Source: Oscillospiraceae bacterium
Lineage (GTDB): Bacteria > Bacillota > Clostridia > Oscillospirales > Ruminococcaceae
DNA length: 35,832 nucleotides
Assembly (NCBI GenBank): GCA_017396665.1
Contig: JAFQLH010000027.1
Location: 1-35,832 of the forward strand
Reading direction: 5' to 3'
The position numbers and the translations under genes were made by a program. The notes beneath the pieces were generated by a model. The model ran no database searches, had not been told where the DNA came from, and was given only the letters and a program-made list of their open reading frames with translations. Numbering within the stretch: the first letter of the stretch is position 1; each line of letters begins with the position of its first letter. This document shows, one piece after another, positions 23,900 through 32,417 of this stretch.

Positions 23900-24724
23900 A
23901 TGGAACAACAGAACAGACCAAGAAAAAAGAAATACAGAATACTTTGGCACAGAGTAATAATCGCACTTATAATTCTTATCGCTCTCCTTGCGGTAGTCAT
24001 CTGGGGAATTGTCTCCTTCTTCAGCTTCGTTATCGGACTGTTCAGCGGTGATGACGACAGCTCAAGCGTGCAGGACACCGCCGCATCGGTATCCTCACAG
24101 GAAGAAAGCAGCAAGATAGAAATCCCCGAAAGCTCCTCCCAGCCTGAGCCGACAACAGGGCTTAAGGTCGTAATCGACGCAGGCCACGGCGGAAATGACG
24201 TCGGCGCTATGGACGTCACCGAAACCCGCTATGAAAAGGACGACGTGCTCAAGGTCGCACTCCTCGTAGAACAGTATCTTGAAGAGAAGGGCGTTGAGGT
24301 TATAATGACAAGAGATACAGACGTGTTTGTCAGCCTCAATGACAGATGCACTATCGCAAATGAATCACAGGCGGATTTGTTCGTTTCTATCCATAGAAAT
24401 CTCTATGAGGGCGAAGCGAGAGGCGTCGAAATCTGGGTAACTAATAAACGCTATGAGATTGATACGGCGCTCGGTCAGAATATTATGAACGGACTCGAGC
24501 TTGCCGGTATTTCAAGAAACAGAGGCGTCTGCTTCGGATATATCGGTATGCCGAATAAGAACTACCAGGTCAACAGAGAAACAGATATGCCGTCTTGCCT
24601 CATTGAGCTCGGCTTTATGCAGGACGATATGGATAACCAGCTCTTTGACGAAAACTATGAGGAATATGCAAAAGCTATCGCGGACGGCGTGTGGAAAACC
24701 GCAACCGACTATAATCTCAATTAA
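23900..24724 (+). CDS. Membrane-anchored N-acetylmuramoyl-L-alanine amidase (Amidase_3)
   Basis: 274 residues. A basic cytoplasmic N-terminus (RPRKKKYRILWHR) leads to one membrane segment (~19-47, VIIALIILIALLAVVIWGIV) and an acidic Ser-rich linker to ~85. The catalytic domain (~88-270) has the zinc ligands His96 (DAGHGG), Glu112 (RYEKDD) and His165 (SIHRN), and the general-base Glu236 (CLIELGFM). It cleaves the bond between MurNAc and L-Ala on the outer face of the membrane, as in cell separation or spore-related wall turnover. It starts 12 nt after pyrB and is probably co-transcribed. It ends 3 nt before the left arm of fold-back element B. Confidence 0.93.
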   Translation: MEQQNRPRKKKYRILWHRVIIALIILIALLAVVIWGIVSFFSFVIGLFSGDDDSSSVQDTAASVSSQEESSKIEIPESSSQPEPTTGLKVVIDAGHGGNDVGAMDVTETRYEKDDVLKVALLVEQYLEEKGVEVIMTRDTDVFVSLNDRCTIANESQADLFVSIHRNLYEGEARGVEIWVTNKRYEIDTALGQNIMNGLELAGISRNRGVCFGYIGMPNKNYQVNRETDMPSCLIELGFMQDDMDNQLFDENYEEYAKAIADGVWKTATDYNLN

Positions 24725-24727
24725 ACC

Positions 24728-25007
24728 AACGGGTAACATTCGTATAGGAACTCTATATGTATTTTTGGAGGAAACCTTTCTGAAGAAAGTTTTCCCCCAA
24801 GCCCCCTTACAAAGACTTTCAATATGATTTCAGCCCCATAGGGTATGCACCAAAGAGAACTAACTTCAATTCTCTGATTTGTGATGTACACCCTATGGGG
24901 CTGAAATTTTACTAAAAGTTTTAGGAAAGGAGTTTGAGGAATAACCCTTTTTCAAAAGGGTTTTCCTCAAGAGTACATGTAAAAATCCTATACGAATGTT
25001 ACCCGTT
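24728..25007. repeat. Non-coding fold-back element, copy B (280 bp), inverted relative to copy A
   Basis: The ends are a perfect 22-bp inverted repeat (24728-24749 with 24986-25007; core GGGTAACATTCGTATAGG). The right end runs into the stop codon of trmB (25006-25008). Inside, read in reverse, is the same series as copy A: hairpin TTGAGGAA...TTCCTCAA (24934-24970), central stem TTTCAGCCCCATAGGGT (24828-24844) with its complement (24890-24906), and the G-rich/C-rich hairpin (24765-24800). The apical hairpin is AGAGAA-N10-TTCTCT (24854-24875). The core is almost identical to copy A, while the outer stem and apical hairpin differ but stay paired. It lies between convergent genes, as copy A does. 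Confidence 0.9.
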
Positions 25008-25677
25008 ATTTTCTGAACATTGCTTCGAGTCTATAGATAGGGAAGCCCTGGCTTGAGAACTTGGCTTCATACTCGGTAACGATATTATCCTCGAAGTCGC
25101 TGTTATGGAGGTCGAGGGAGATATTCTTGAGGAGACAGCCATAGCGTGAGAATTCCTCGAGTGAGAACTCAAAGAAATTGCGGTTGTCGGTTTTCTGGTG
25201 GATTTCTGCACCTTCAACGAGGAGCTTCTCGTAAATTTTCAAGAAGTTAGTGTGGGTAAGCCTGTGCGAAGCGTAGCTCTTTTTTGGATAAGGACAGCTG
25301 AAGTTGAGATACAGCCTTCCGATAGAATTATGCGGAATGTAGCACTCAAGGTACTCAGCGCCGCCCCTCATAAAAATAAGGTTAGGGATATCCTGTTCCA
25401 GTGCCTTTTCGCAAGCCTCAACGATAACGTTGCTGCTCTTCTCAACAGCCAGGTAGTTTATATCAGGGTTTCTCTTAGCAATCTCGCAAGCAAACTGACC
25501 CTTGCCGCAGCCTATCTCAAGGTGCACGGGGTTGTCGTTGTTAAAAAGCTTTCTGAGGTCTAAAACCTCCGAGGTGTCAATAGCGTTGAAGCTTCTGTCC
25601 TCTCTGTCCATATAAATAATCTTGTCGCCGCAATCTGCGAGCCTCTGTTCAAGATTCTTCTTTCTTCTCATTCTCAT
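25006..25677 (-). CDS. trmB: tRNA (guanine-N7-)-methyltransferase
   Basis: 223 residues. TrmB makes m7G46 in the variable loop of tRNAs using S-adenosylmethionine. The SAM motif HLEIGCGKGQF is at 52-62, followed by YLAVEKSSNVIV and the family catalytic stretch LYLNFSCPYPKKSYASHRLTH (quoted in part), where most homologues have NFSDPWPK; here Cys replaces the Asp and Tyr the Trp. The C-terminal TEYEAKFSSQGFPIYRLEAMF closes the RNA-binding site. The start has GGAG 9 nt upstream. It follows a hypothetical gene by 15 nt, in an operon headed by galK. The Asp-to-Cys change at a normally conserved site deserves a check. Confidence 0.92.
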   Translation of the reverse strand: MRMRRKKNLEQRLADCGDKIIYMDREDRSFNAIDTSEVLDLRKLFNNDNPVHLEIGCGKGQFACEIAKRNPDINYLAVEKSSNVIVEACEKALEQDIPNLIFMRGGAEYLECYIPHNSIGRLYLNFSCPYPKKSYASHRLTHTNFLKIYEKLLVEGAEIHQKTDNRNFFEFSLEEFSRYGCLLKNISLDLHNSDFEDNIVTEYEAKFSSQGFPIYRLEAMFRK

Positions 25678-25692
25678 AGCAGTATCTCCGTC

Positions 25693-26238
25693 TTATAGAT
25701 ATTTTACAAGTGATGCCTCATCACTGCATACATTAATCCACTTGCTCACAGCTCCGTCAAGAATATTTGCGTAAGGGTAAACGGTGAGCATAATTTCCGT
25801 GTCCTGTTCACCCTTGTATGAAGGTACAAGTCTGAAATGGAGCTGTCTTTTCAGCTTCTGCATGAAAGCCTTTTCCTCGTCCTTTTCCTCAAGAAGTCCG
25901 CTTTCTAAACGAACATCCTGAAGCTTTGCCTGAAGAATAAACTTGCCGTCCTTTTTCTGAACAAAGCTGAGCTTCTTTTTTATAACCGTCTGTCTGCCCT
26001 TAATCATGCCCGACAGCTCAATCTCGTTTGCCTTGAAGCTGCCGTCATTGACAGCGTCGCCGGAAATCGCAACGCACAAGCCCTTGTTGGAAGCCTCTCC
26101 CACATTGTCAATGTCAAACTTGAAGGGAAGGGAATCAATCATCGCCGCACCTGCGCTTATAAGCCTCAGCGAAGTCGCATCGCCCCTGCCGTATTGCTTT
26201 TCAATTTCCTTTTTTACAGATTTGAATATGTTACTCAT
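25693..26238 (-). CDS. Hypothetical protein, 181 aa
   Basis: I do not recognise a family. The start is set at the ATG at 26238 (an in-frame TTG lies 6 nt before it). It overlaps the galK stop by 8 nt, which suggests translational coupling. The protein has no signal peptide or membrane segment. It starts with a basic helix (MSNIFKSVKKEIEKQYGRG) and continues as a mixed alpha/beta protein with several beta-like stretches (NKGLCVAISGDAV, IELSGMIKGRQTVIKKKLSF, QDTEIMLTVYPYANIL). One charged helix (LLEEKDEEKAFMQKLKRQL) interrupts them. Position between galK and trmB gives no clear functional clue. Confidence 0.75.
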   Translation of the reverse strand: MSNIFKSVKKEIEKQYGRGDATSLRLISAGAAMIDSLPFKFDIDNVGEASNKGLCVAISGDAVNDGSFKANEIELSGMIKGRQTVIKKKLSFVQKKDGKFILQAKLQDVRLESGLLEEKDEEKAFMQKLKRQLHFRLVPSYKGEQDTEIMLTVYPYANILDGAVSKWINVCSDEASLVKYL

Positions 26239-27478
26239 TGTCAAATGCTACCTCAGTTCCGCCGACTTTTCTTATCGAGAGTACATAGCAGCTTCCCTCA
26301 CCGAAAAGCTCGTTCATTGTCCTCTCAAACTCATCAAGCTTTGCATCAGGAACAAACGCCTGAATAGTTCCCGCAAAGCCTCCGCCGTGCACTCTGCAAG
26401 CGCCCGAATTTCCCAGAATACTCTTTGCAGTGTAAAGAGCAAGCGACAAGCCCTGATAGATAGGCTGGCTTGAAGCAAAGATATTCTGAAGATAGCAGTA
26501 GGATGAAAGTCCCGACTCGTTCACAAGAGAAAGGAATGCGTCAAAATCCCCCTCAGAAAGTGCCTGAGCCTCCTGCTTTACTCTCTTGTTGTCATCAAAG
26601 AAGTGAAGAGCACGAAGAACCGCCCTGTCACCACAGCTCGACCTTACCTTTTCAACCTTTTCAAGAAGCTGAGTCTTAGTGAGTGAACGCAGAGTCTCCT
26701 TGCCGAAGAACTGCGCAACAGACTTCATCTCCTTGGGGATAGCCGCATATTCAGGTGTAAGGTCAGCGTGGCTGCCCTTTGTGTCAACGATGCAAAGCGA
26801 GTGTCCGCTCTTTTCAAAATCAAAATCAATTGCCTCGATTACAGGATTCTTTGTGTCCTTGAAATCAATCGTGATAAATCCGCCGACTGATGAAGCCATC
26901 TGGTCCATAAGTCCCGAAGGCTTGCCGAAATACTCGTTTTCAGCAAACTGAGCAATCTGGGCAATCTCAACTGCGGATACGTTTCCCTCGTTGTAAAGAC
27001 CGCTGAGGATTGTACCTACAAGCACTTCGAATGCCGCGGAGGAAGAAAGTCCGGAGCCCTTGAGTACGCTCGAGGTTGTGTATGCCTTGAAGCCGCCGAT
27101 GCTGTGGCCGTTTTTCTTAAAGCCCGCCGCAACTCCTCTTATAAGCGAAGCGGAGGTGTTCTTTTCCTGCTCGCTTGGTTCTAAGTCGTCAAGAGAAACG
27201 TTGTCAGCCTCAAAGCCCTCTGACTTTATAAGAATAATGTTGTCGTCAGTCGGAACAACAACTGCGATTACGTCAAGTGAAACACCTGCCGCCATAACTC
27301 TGCCGTTGTTGTGGTCTGTGTGGTTACCGCAAACCTCACTTCTACCCGGTGCAGAGAAGAAGCGATAGCTGTCCTCCTTGCCGAAAATAGCCTCGAAATC
27401 TTCAATTGCCTGTCTGTAACGCTTTTCCTGCTGCTGAGCGCTGTTCATATAGATTTCTGAAAGAGAATGCTTTGCCAT
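26231..27478 (-). CDS. galK: Galactokinase
   Basis: 415 residues, a GHMP kinase. The N-terminal galactose-binding signature is GRSEVCGNHTDHNNG (45-59), where the textbook form is GRVNLIGEHTDYNGG. The ATP loop is GSGLSSSAAF (141-150) and the third motif is GACRVHGGGFAGT near 370. It phosphorylates galactose to galactose-1-phosphate, the entry step of the Leloir pathway; the other gal genes are not in this window, though a phosphohexomutase lies just beyond. The ATG at 27478 has GGGAG upstream. The Gly-Asn-His substitution in the signature is common in clostridial homologues in my recollection; activity on galactose is the likely but unproven reading. Confidence 0.92.
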   Translation of the reverse strand: MAKHSLSEIYMNSAQQQEKRYRQAIEDFEAIFGKEDSYRFFSAPGRSEVCGNHTDHNNGRVMAAGVSLDVIAVVVPTDDNIILIKSEGFEADNVSLDDLEPSEQEKNTSASLIRGVAAGFKKNGHSIGGFKAYTTSSVLKGSGLSSSAAFEVLVGTILSGLYNEGNVSAVEIAQIAQFAENEYFGKPSGLMDQMASSVGGFITIDFKDTKNPVIEAIDFDFEKSGHSLCIVDTKGSHADLTPEYAAIPKEMKSVAQFFGKETLRSLTKTQLLEKVEKVRSSCGDRAVLRALHFFDDNKRVKQEAQALSEGDFDAFLSLVNESGLSSYCYLQNIFASSQPIYQGLSLALYTAKSILGNSGACRVHGGGFAGTIQAFVPDAKLDEFERTMNELFGEGSCYVLSIRKVGGTEVAFDNE

Positions 27479-27519
27479 AATATATACTCCCTTCGGGTAA
27501 GTTTCATAATATCCATAAC

Positions 27520-27548
27520 ATTATACCACACAAGACCTAAACTTACAA
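27520..27548 (-). promoter_or_regulatory. Sigma-A promoter of the galK-trmB operon
   Basis: Minus strand: TTGTAA (27548-27543), 17-nt spacer, TATAAT (27525-27520), about 40 nt before the galK ATG. Confidence 0.78.
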
Positions 27549-27562
27549 GATGTTTTTGTGAC

Positions 27563-27595
27563 AAAAACAGCGCCCCGACTATACCGCCGGGGCGC
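27563..27595 (-). terminator. Intrinsic terminator of the phosphohexomutase operon
   Basis: Stem GCGCCCCG (27570-27577) with CGGGGCGC (27588-27595) and a 10-nt loop. On minus it is followed by TGTTTTTG, 18 nt after the 91-aa gene's stop. Confidence 0.88.
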
Positions 27596-27613
27596 ACTTT
27601 GTATAAGAAAATA

Positions 27614-27889
27614 TTACTGCTGCGTGTTAGCCTTCAAGTACTCCATGTACTTTGCCTCAATCCAGTCAATAAGCTGATTAAGACCGTCATCGGAAAGCTC
27701 GAAATCCTCCTGTGCAACAATCTCGCTCTCGTCAATGCAGTCGATTGCGAAAAGCCCGTGCCATATAACACAGTGAAGAGTGTCCGCAGGGATTATCTTG
27801 TATCTGAACAGCTTGTCGATAGAGCCGGAGAACTTGTTCTTTTCCTTGAAGTAATAAAGGGTAGGCAGCTCAACAAGTATACTTCTCAT
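27614..27889 (-). CDS. Hypothetical protein, 91 aa
   Basis: Function not recognised. The product is soluble, with no signal peptide: MRSILVELPTLYYFKEKNKF, then KIIPADTLHCVIWHGLFAID, an acidic middle and a final amphipathic helix (LNQLIDWIEAKYMEYLKA). It begins 3 nt after the phosphohexomutase stop, with only a weak ribosome-binding site, so it probably depends on translational coupling to that gene. A terminator follows directly. The compact operon position and protein-like composition favour a real gene. I recall similar short proteins in clostridia but cannot name a family. Confidence 0.75.
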   Translation of the reverse strand: MRSILVELPTLYYFKEKNKFSGSIDKLFRYKIIPADTLHCVIWHGLFAIDCIDESEIVAQEDFELSDDGLNQLIDWIEAKYMEYLKANTQQ

Positions 27890-27892
27890 GAT

Positions 27893-29623
27893 TTAGAAGC
27901 CGAGGATTGCCTTGAAGTCAGCAGAAAGCTTCTGCTCAAGTGCACTTGCAGCCTCTCTTGTCTCGCCGATTGTTGTGTAGTAAGCCTTAATCTTTGGTTC
28001 AGTGCCTGAAGGACGGATAACAACTGAAGCACCGTCTTCAAGTGTGAATGAAAGGACATCAGACTTAGGAAGTGTGATAGCGCTCTTTACACCTGTTGCA
28101 ACATCTGTCTTTTCACTTGCAATGTAGTCAGCAACCTCAATAACCTTAAGACCGCCGATTGAAGCAGGAGCAGTAGCTCTGAGACCTGCCATAATCTCCT
28201 TCATTCTTTCCATGCCTGTCTCACCCTCACAAACAAAGCTGTTCTGAGTGTGAACGTAGTTTCCGTACTTGCGGTACATATTTTCTCTTGCTTCGAGAAG
28301 TGTGATACCCTTTGTGCGGTAGAAAGCAGCCATTTCGCAGATAAGCATAGAGCCTACAACTGCGTCCTTGTCTCTTACATAAGAGCCTGCAAGGTAGCCG
28401 TAGCTTTCTTCAAAGCCGAAGATGTATCTGTAAGCCTCGCCGTCATTTTCGAGGAAGCCAATCTGCTCGCCGATGAACTTGAAGCCTGTGAGAACCTCTC
28501 TCATTTCAACAGAGTATTCTTCACAAATCTTTCTTACGATATCAGTTGTAACAATTGTCTTTACAGCAACAGGGTTCTTAGGCATTGTGCCGTTCTTTGT
28601 TCTTTCCTCGCAGATGTACTGAAGAAGCATTGCACCAACCTCGTTACCTGTGAAGAGAACATAGCTTCCGTCAGGAGCAGGTACAGCAATACCAACTCTG
28701 TCACAGTCAGGGTCTGTAGCAAGGAGAAGGTCAGGCTTTACGCTCTCGCAAAGCTCAAGACCCTTCTGAAGAGCTTCCTTGATTTCAGGGTTAGGGAATG
28801 GGCAGGTAGGGAAGTTTCCGTCAGGGTTTTCCTGCTCAGGAACAACAGTTACCTCAGAAATGCCAATCTTCTTGAGAATAGCTCTTACAGGCTTGTTACC
28901 TGAACCGTTGAGCGGTGTGTAAACAACCTTGAGTCCGCTGTCTGCAACGAGCTCAGTGTGAACACCCTGCTTTGAAACCTCATCGAGATAAGCGTCAATA
29001 ACGCTCTGGTCGATAAGCTTTATCATTCCGCTTGCAATACCTTCTTCATAGCTTACAAGCTTAGGACCGCCGAACATTTCAACGGAGTTAATCTTTTCAA
29101 TAACTGTGTTGGCAACATCAAGTGTAATCTGACAGCCGTCTTCACCGTAAACCTTGTAGCCGTTGTACTTGGCAGGGTTGTGAGAAGCAGTTACAACAAT
29201 ACCTGCGTTGCAGTTTAAGTATCTTACAGCCCATGAGAGCATAGGTGTAGGCATAAGCTCGCTGTAAAGGTGAACTGTGATACCGTTTGCTGCAAGAACT
29301 CTTGCTGCTTCCTTTGCAAAAACGTCAGACTTGATTCTGCTGTCGTATGCAATAGCAACAGAGCCGTTTTCAAATGAGCCGTTTACATAGTCAGCAAGTC
29401 CCTGTGTAGCACGTCTGATTGTGTAAACATTAAGACGGTATGTTCCTGCACCGATAACGCCACGAAGTCCGCCTGTGCCGAATTCGAGGTCACGGTAGAA
29501 TCTGTCGTTGATAGCCTCGTCATCGCCCTCGATTGCCTTAAGCTCTGCCTGAAGGTCAGCATCATCAACAGCCTTTTCGCACCAGCTCAGATAGAGCTCC
29601 TTTTCCTTTGGTGAAAGTGTCAT
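27893..29623 (-). CDS. Phospho-sugar mutase (phosphoglucomutase/phosphomannomutase)
   Basis: 576 residues, the length of the Firmicute PgcA-type enzymes. Four family loops are visible: the catalytic phosphoserine in TASHNP (Ser147), the metal loop DPDCDR (~306), the sugar-binding loop GFEESYG (~400) and the phosphate-binding loop RPSGTEPKIKAY near the C-terminus. It interconverts hexose-1- and hexose-6-phosphates. It thus links galactose/glycogen breakdown and cell-wall sugar nucleotides to glycolysis, which fits the neighbouring galactokinase. GGAGG precedes the ATG. It is followed 3 nt later by a 91-aa gene and a terminator. Confidence 0.95.
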   Translation of the reverse strand: MTLSPKEKELYLSWCEKAVDDADLQAELKAIEGDDEAINDRFYRDLEFGTGGLRGVIGAGTYRLNVYTIRRATQGLADYVNGSFENGSVAIAYDSRIKSDVFAKEAARVLAANGITVHLYSELMPTPMLSWAVRYLNCNAGIVVTASHNPAKYNGYKVYGEDGCQITLDVANTVIEKINSVEMFGGPKLVSYEEGIASGMIKLIDQSVIDAYLDEVSKQGVHTELVADSGLKVVYTPLNGSGNKPVRAILKKIGISEVTVVPEQENPDGNFPTCPFPNPEIKEALQKGLELCESVKPDLLLATDPDCDRVGIAVPAPDGSYVLFTGNEVGAMLLQYICEERTKNGTMPKNPVAVKTIVTTDIVRKICEEYSVEMREVLTGFKFIGEQIGFLENDGEAYRYIFGFEESYGYLAGSYVRDKDAVVGSMLICEMAAFYRTKGITLLEARENMYRKYGNYVHTQNSFVCEGETGMERMKEIMAGLRATAPASIGGLKVIEVADYIASEKTDVATGVKSAITLPKSDVLSFTLEDGASVVIRPSGTEPKIKAYYTTIGETREAASALEQKLSADFKAILGF

Positions 29624-29643
29624 AAATATTCCTCCGTTTCAGA

Positions 29644-29671
29644 TGTATAATAACATCGTATACTGTGTCAA
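29644..29671 (-). promoter_or_regulatory. Probable promoter of the phosphohexomutase operon
   Basis: Minus strand: TTGACA (29671-29666), 16-nt spacer, TATACA (29649-29644), 20 nt before the ATG. The short distance leaves room for little more than the ribosome-binding site. Confidence 0.6.
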
Positions 29672-29770
29672 AATCAAATTTTTTCAGTATATATTATATC
29701 ATATTTTAGAAATCTTGCAATAGCCAAATACACATTTTATTTATTTTTTCTTAATATAACGTTTTCGTAC

Positions 29771-29799
29771 TTGTAATCTGTGTGGAAATGCGATAAAAT
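29771..29799 (+). promoter_or_regulatory. Probable promoter of the lysophospholipase-like gene
   Basis: TTGTAA (29771-29776), 17-nt spacer, TAAAAT (29794-29799), 41 nt before the ATG at 29841. The surrounding 29672-29770 is A/T-rich and I see no other feature in it. Confidence 0.6.
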
Positions 29800-29840
29800 A
29801 ATATTAACACATATTATGGATGAATTAGGAGGAGTGCAGA

Positions 29841-30782
29841 ATGAACTCAAAAAGCTATACAAAAACGGTCGGATACTTCAAAAGTGCAAACGGCATAACA
29901 GACATTAAATACTATATATATACCCCCGTGACAAAGCCTGTCGCAGCAATCCAGATTGTCCACGGAATGTGCGAGTTTACAGAGCGTTACGAGGAGCTTG
30001 CGGAGTTTATGTGCAAAAACTCAATAGCTGTCTATGGTAATGACCACATAGGACACGGAAGCTCTGTGAAGACAAACGACGAGCTCGGCTACTTCTTTAC
30101 ACCAAACGGCTGGAAGGATATGATAGCCGATACAAGAAGAATGCTACTCATCGGTAAGGAACGCTTCGGTGAGCTGCCGACAATTATGTTCGGACACAGT
30201 ATGGGAAGCTTTGTGGCAAGAGCCTGCATGGTGAAATTCCCCGAGCTTATAGACTGCGTTATTCTCAGCGGAACGGGAAGCGGAATACCTGCCGTGACCG
30301 CATCACTTGCACTTGTAGAGAGTATGATAAAGGTCAAGGGTGCAAGACACAGAAGCGATACAATATGGAATATTGCCTTCGGTAAGTTCAATTCCCATAT
30401 ATCAATGCCAAGAACACAGTCTGACTGGCTTACAAGAGACAAGGACAAGGTAAGGGAGTACATTTCGGATATAAGATGTGTCACAATCTTTACGCTCAAC
30501 GGTATGCTTAACCTCACAAAGCTTATGGCATACGTCAACCAGGACAGATGGTATGAGAATGCCGATAAGGAGCTTCCCGTACTTATGATGTCCGGTACCG
30601 AGGACCCTGTAGGCGACTGGGGAAAGGGCGTTATGACCGTTTACGAAAAGCTGAAGGAAAATGGTGCAAACGTAGCTCTTAAGCTTTATGACGACTGTCG
30701 CCACGAGCTTGTGAATGAGCTTAACAGACAGCAGGTGTATGAGGATATCCTCACAGCACTCAGGAAAACTCTTGAAATATAA
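29841..30782 (+). CDS. Alpha/beta hydrolase, lysophospholipase/monoglyceride-lipase type
   Basis: 313 residues, Hydrolase_4 family. The oxyanion segment is IVHGMCEFTERY (39-50), followed by the diagnostic YGNDHIGHGSS (65-75). The nucleophile elbow is GHSMGS (Ser120), an acid lies in the SGTEDPVGD stretch (~252-260), and the catalytic His in DDCRHELVNE (~291). No signal peptide is visible, so it should work in the cytoplasm, probably on lysophospholipids or monoacylglycerols. AGGAGGAG stands 8 nt before the ATG. The comM gene starts 19 nt after its stop, so the two may be co-transcribed. Confidence 0.9.
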   Translation: MNSKSYTKTVGYFKSANGITDIKYYIYTPVTKPVAAIQIVHGMCEFTERYEELAEFMCKNSIAVYGNDHIGHGSSVKTNDELGYFFTPNGWKDMIADTRRMLLIGKERFGELPTIMFGHSMGSFVARACMVKFPELIDCVILSGTGSGIPAVTASLALVESMIKVKGARHRSDTIWNIAFGKFNSHISMPRTQSDWLTRDKDKVREYISDIRCVTIFTLNGMLNLTKLMAYVNQDRWYENADKELPVLMMSGTEDPVGDWGKGVMTVYEKLKENGANVALKLYDDCRHELVNELNRQQVYEDILTALRKTLEI

Positions 30783-30801
30783 AATCAGGGAAGTGATTTA
30801 G

Positions 30802-32328
30802 TTGTTTGCAAGTATAAACAGTATGGGACTTTTGGGGCTTAATGCCTATCCTGTATATGTCGAAATAGAAGCAAGCCGCGGCCTTGAAAGCCTCGATATA
30901 GTAGGACTCGCCGACGTTGCTGTAAAGGAAAGCCGTGAGCGTATAAGAAGTGCGTTCCGTTCGTCGCAGGTGCCTTTTCCGAAGCAGAGAATTATGATTA
31001 ACCTCGCCCCTGCCGATGTCAAGAAATCAGGCTCTGTGCACGATTTGGCAATCGCAGTGGCTATCCTTACAGCACAGGGGATTGTCAGCGATAAGCAGAT
31101 AGAAAAGGCGTGCTTTATCGGTGAGGTTTCACTCGGCGGAGAAATACGCTCTGTAAACGGTGTCCTGCCTATGACCCTTACCGCAAAGGCAAACGGTATG
31201 ACAGATATATATGTCCCTTCGCAAAATGCCTTTGAAGCCTCTGTCGTAGAAGGTATAAATGTATATGGCGTCGATTCCCTCGCAGAGCTTATATTGCATT
31301 TTGCAGGAAAAGCCGATATCCCGCCAATGAAAAAGTATGTCGCAAAGGCAACCGACTATTTCTCAGAGCTCGACTTTGCCGATGTGAAAGGTCAGCAGAC
31401 AGCAAAGAAAGCACTCGAAATCGCAGCATGCGGAGGACACAACGTGCTTATGGTCGGCTCTCCGGGTTCAGGTAAAAGTATGCTCGCCAAAAGAATGCCG
31501 TCAATACTTCCGCAGATGACCTTTGACGAGTCAATCGAAACTACAAATATCCATTCCATTTCAGGAATACTCAATCCCGATACACCGCTCGTGACAAAAA
31601 GACCTTTCCGTTCACCGCACCATACAATCTCTCCCGCAGGTCTCAGCGGCGGCGGTTCTGTCCCGAAGCCCGGCGAAATCTCGCTTGCACATAACGGACT
31701 GCTGTTTCTGGACGAGCTCGCAGAGTTTTCAAGACAAACTCTCGAAATCCTGCGTCAGCCCCTTGAGGACCAGAAGGTGACTATCTCAAGAGTCTCAGGA
31801 AGCATTACATACCCTTGCTCGATTATGCTTATCGCAGCTATGAATCCTTGCCCCTGCGGATATTACGGACATCCGACTAAAAAGTGTATCTGTACTCCAA
31901 AGCAGGTTTCGGGCTACCTCTCTAAAATAAGCGGACCTGTCCTCGACAGATTTGATATCCACCTCGAAGTCGCCCCCGTAGAGTATGACAGCCTCTCGTC
32001 AAAGATTAAAGAGGAATCCTCCGAGGCAATAAGGGAAAGAGTCCAGAGAGCGAGAGAAATCCAGAACGAAAGATATAAGGGTACAGCAGTTACCTGTAAC
32101 GCTAGAATTACTTCGGATATTCTCCACGAGGTGTGTGTTATGACAGACGACGCCAACGAAATGCTCAGAGGTGTCTTCGATAAGCTCGGACTCTCCGCAA
32201 GAGCCTACGACAGAATCCTCAAGGTAGCAAGAACAATAGCCGATATGGACTCAAGCGATGTCATAGATAAGAAGCATATCGCCCAGGCTGTCAGATACAG
32301 AAGCCTCGACAGAAAGTACTGGAACTGA
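30802..32328 (+). CDS. comM: YifB/ComM-family Mg-chelatase-like AAA+ ATPase
   Basis: 508 residues, normal length. The N-terminal domain has the typical opening GLNAYPVYVEIEASRGLESLDIVGLADVAVKESRERI (quoted in part) and QRIMINLAPADVKKSGS. The AAA+ core has Walker A GSPGSGKSMLAKR (from Gly219), a Walker B LFLDELAEF (~302), and AAMNPCPCGYYGHPTKKCICTP with four Cys, the probable zinc site of the family. The C-terminal domain (GLSARAYDRILKVARTIADM) is also typical. ComM in Gram-negatives is a helicase that drives branch migration in natural transformation. A link with comEC in this window is tempting but only inferred. The start is TTG at 30802 after AGGGAAGTGA. Confidence 0.93.
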   Translation: MFASINSMGLLGLNAYPVYVEIEASRGLESLDIVGLADVAVKESRERIRSAFRSSQVPFPKQRIMINLAPADVKKSGSVHDLAIAVAILTAQGIVSDKQIEKACFIGEVSLGGEIRSVNGVLPMTLTAKANGMTDIYVPSQNAFEASVVEGINVYGVDSLAELILHFAGKADIPPMKKYVAKATDYFSELDFADVKGQQTAKKALEIAACGGHNVLMVGSPGSGKSMLAKRMPSILPQMTFDESIETTNIHSISGILNPDTPLVTKRPFRSPHHTISPAGLSGGGSVPKPGEISLAHNGLLFLDELAEFSRQTLEILRQPLEDQKVTISRVSGSITYPCSIMLIAAMNPCPCGYYGHPTKKCICTPKQVSGYLSKISGPVLDRFDIHLEVAPVEYDSLSSKIKEESSEAIRERVQRAREIQNERYKGTAVTCNARITSDILHEVCVMTDDANEMLRGVFDKLGLSARAYDRILKVARTIADMDSSDVIDKKHIAQAVRYRSLDRKYWN

Positions 32329-32417
32329 CACTTTCAGATGTAGTTTAACCGTAAAATGCAAACACAAAACCAATTAACGAAAATTTTACAATTTTCCGAT
32401 TGTGCATAATTTCCATA

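Noticed and set aside
28250-28903. 217-aa open frame on plus, antisense to the phosphohexomutase gene
   Set aside because: It lies wholly inside a strongly conserved gene on the other strand, has no ribosome-binding site and no recognisable domain; it is a shadow of codon bias.
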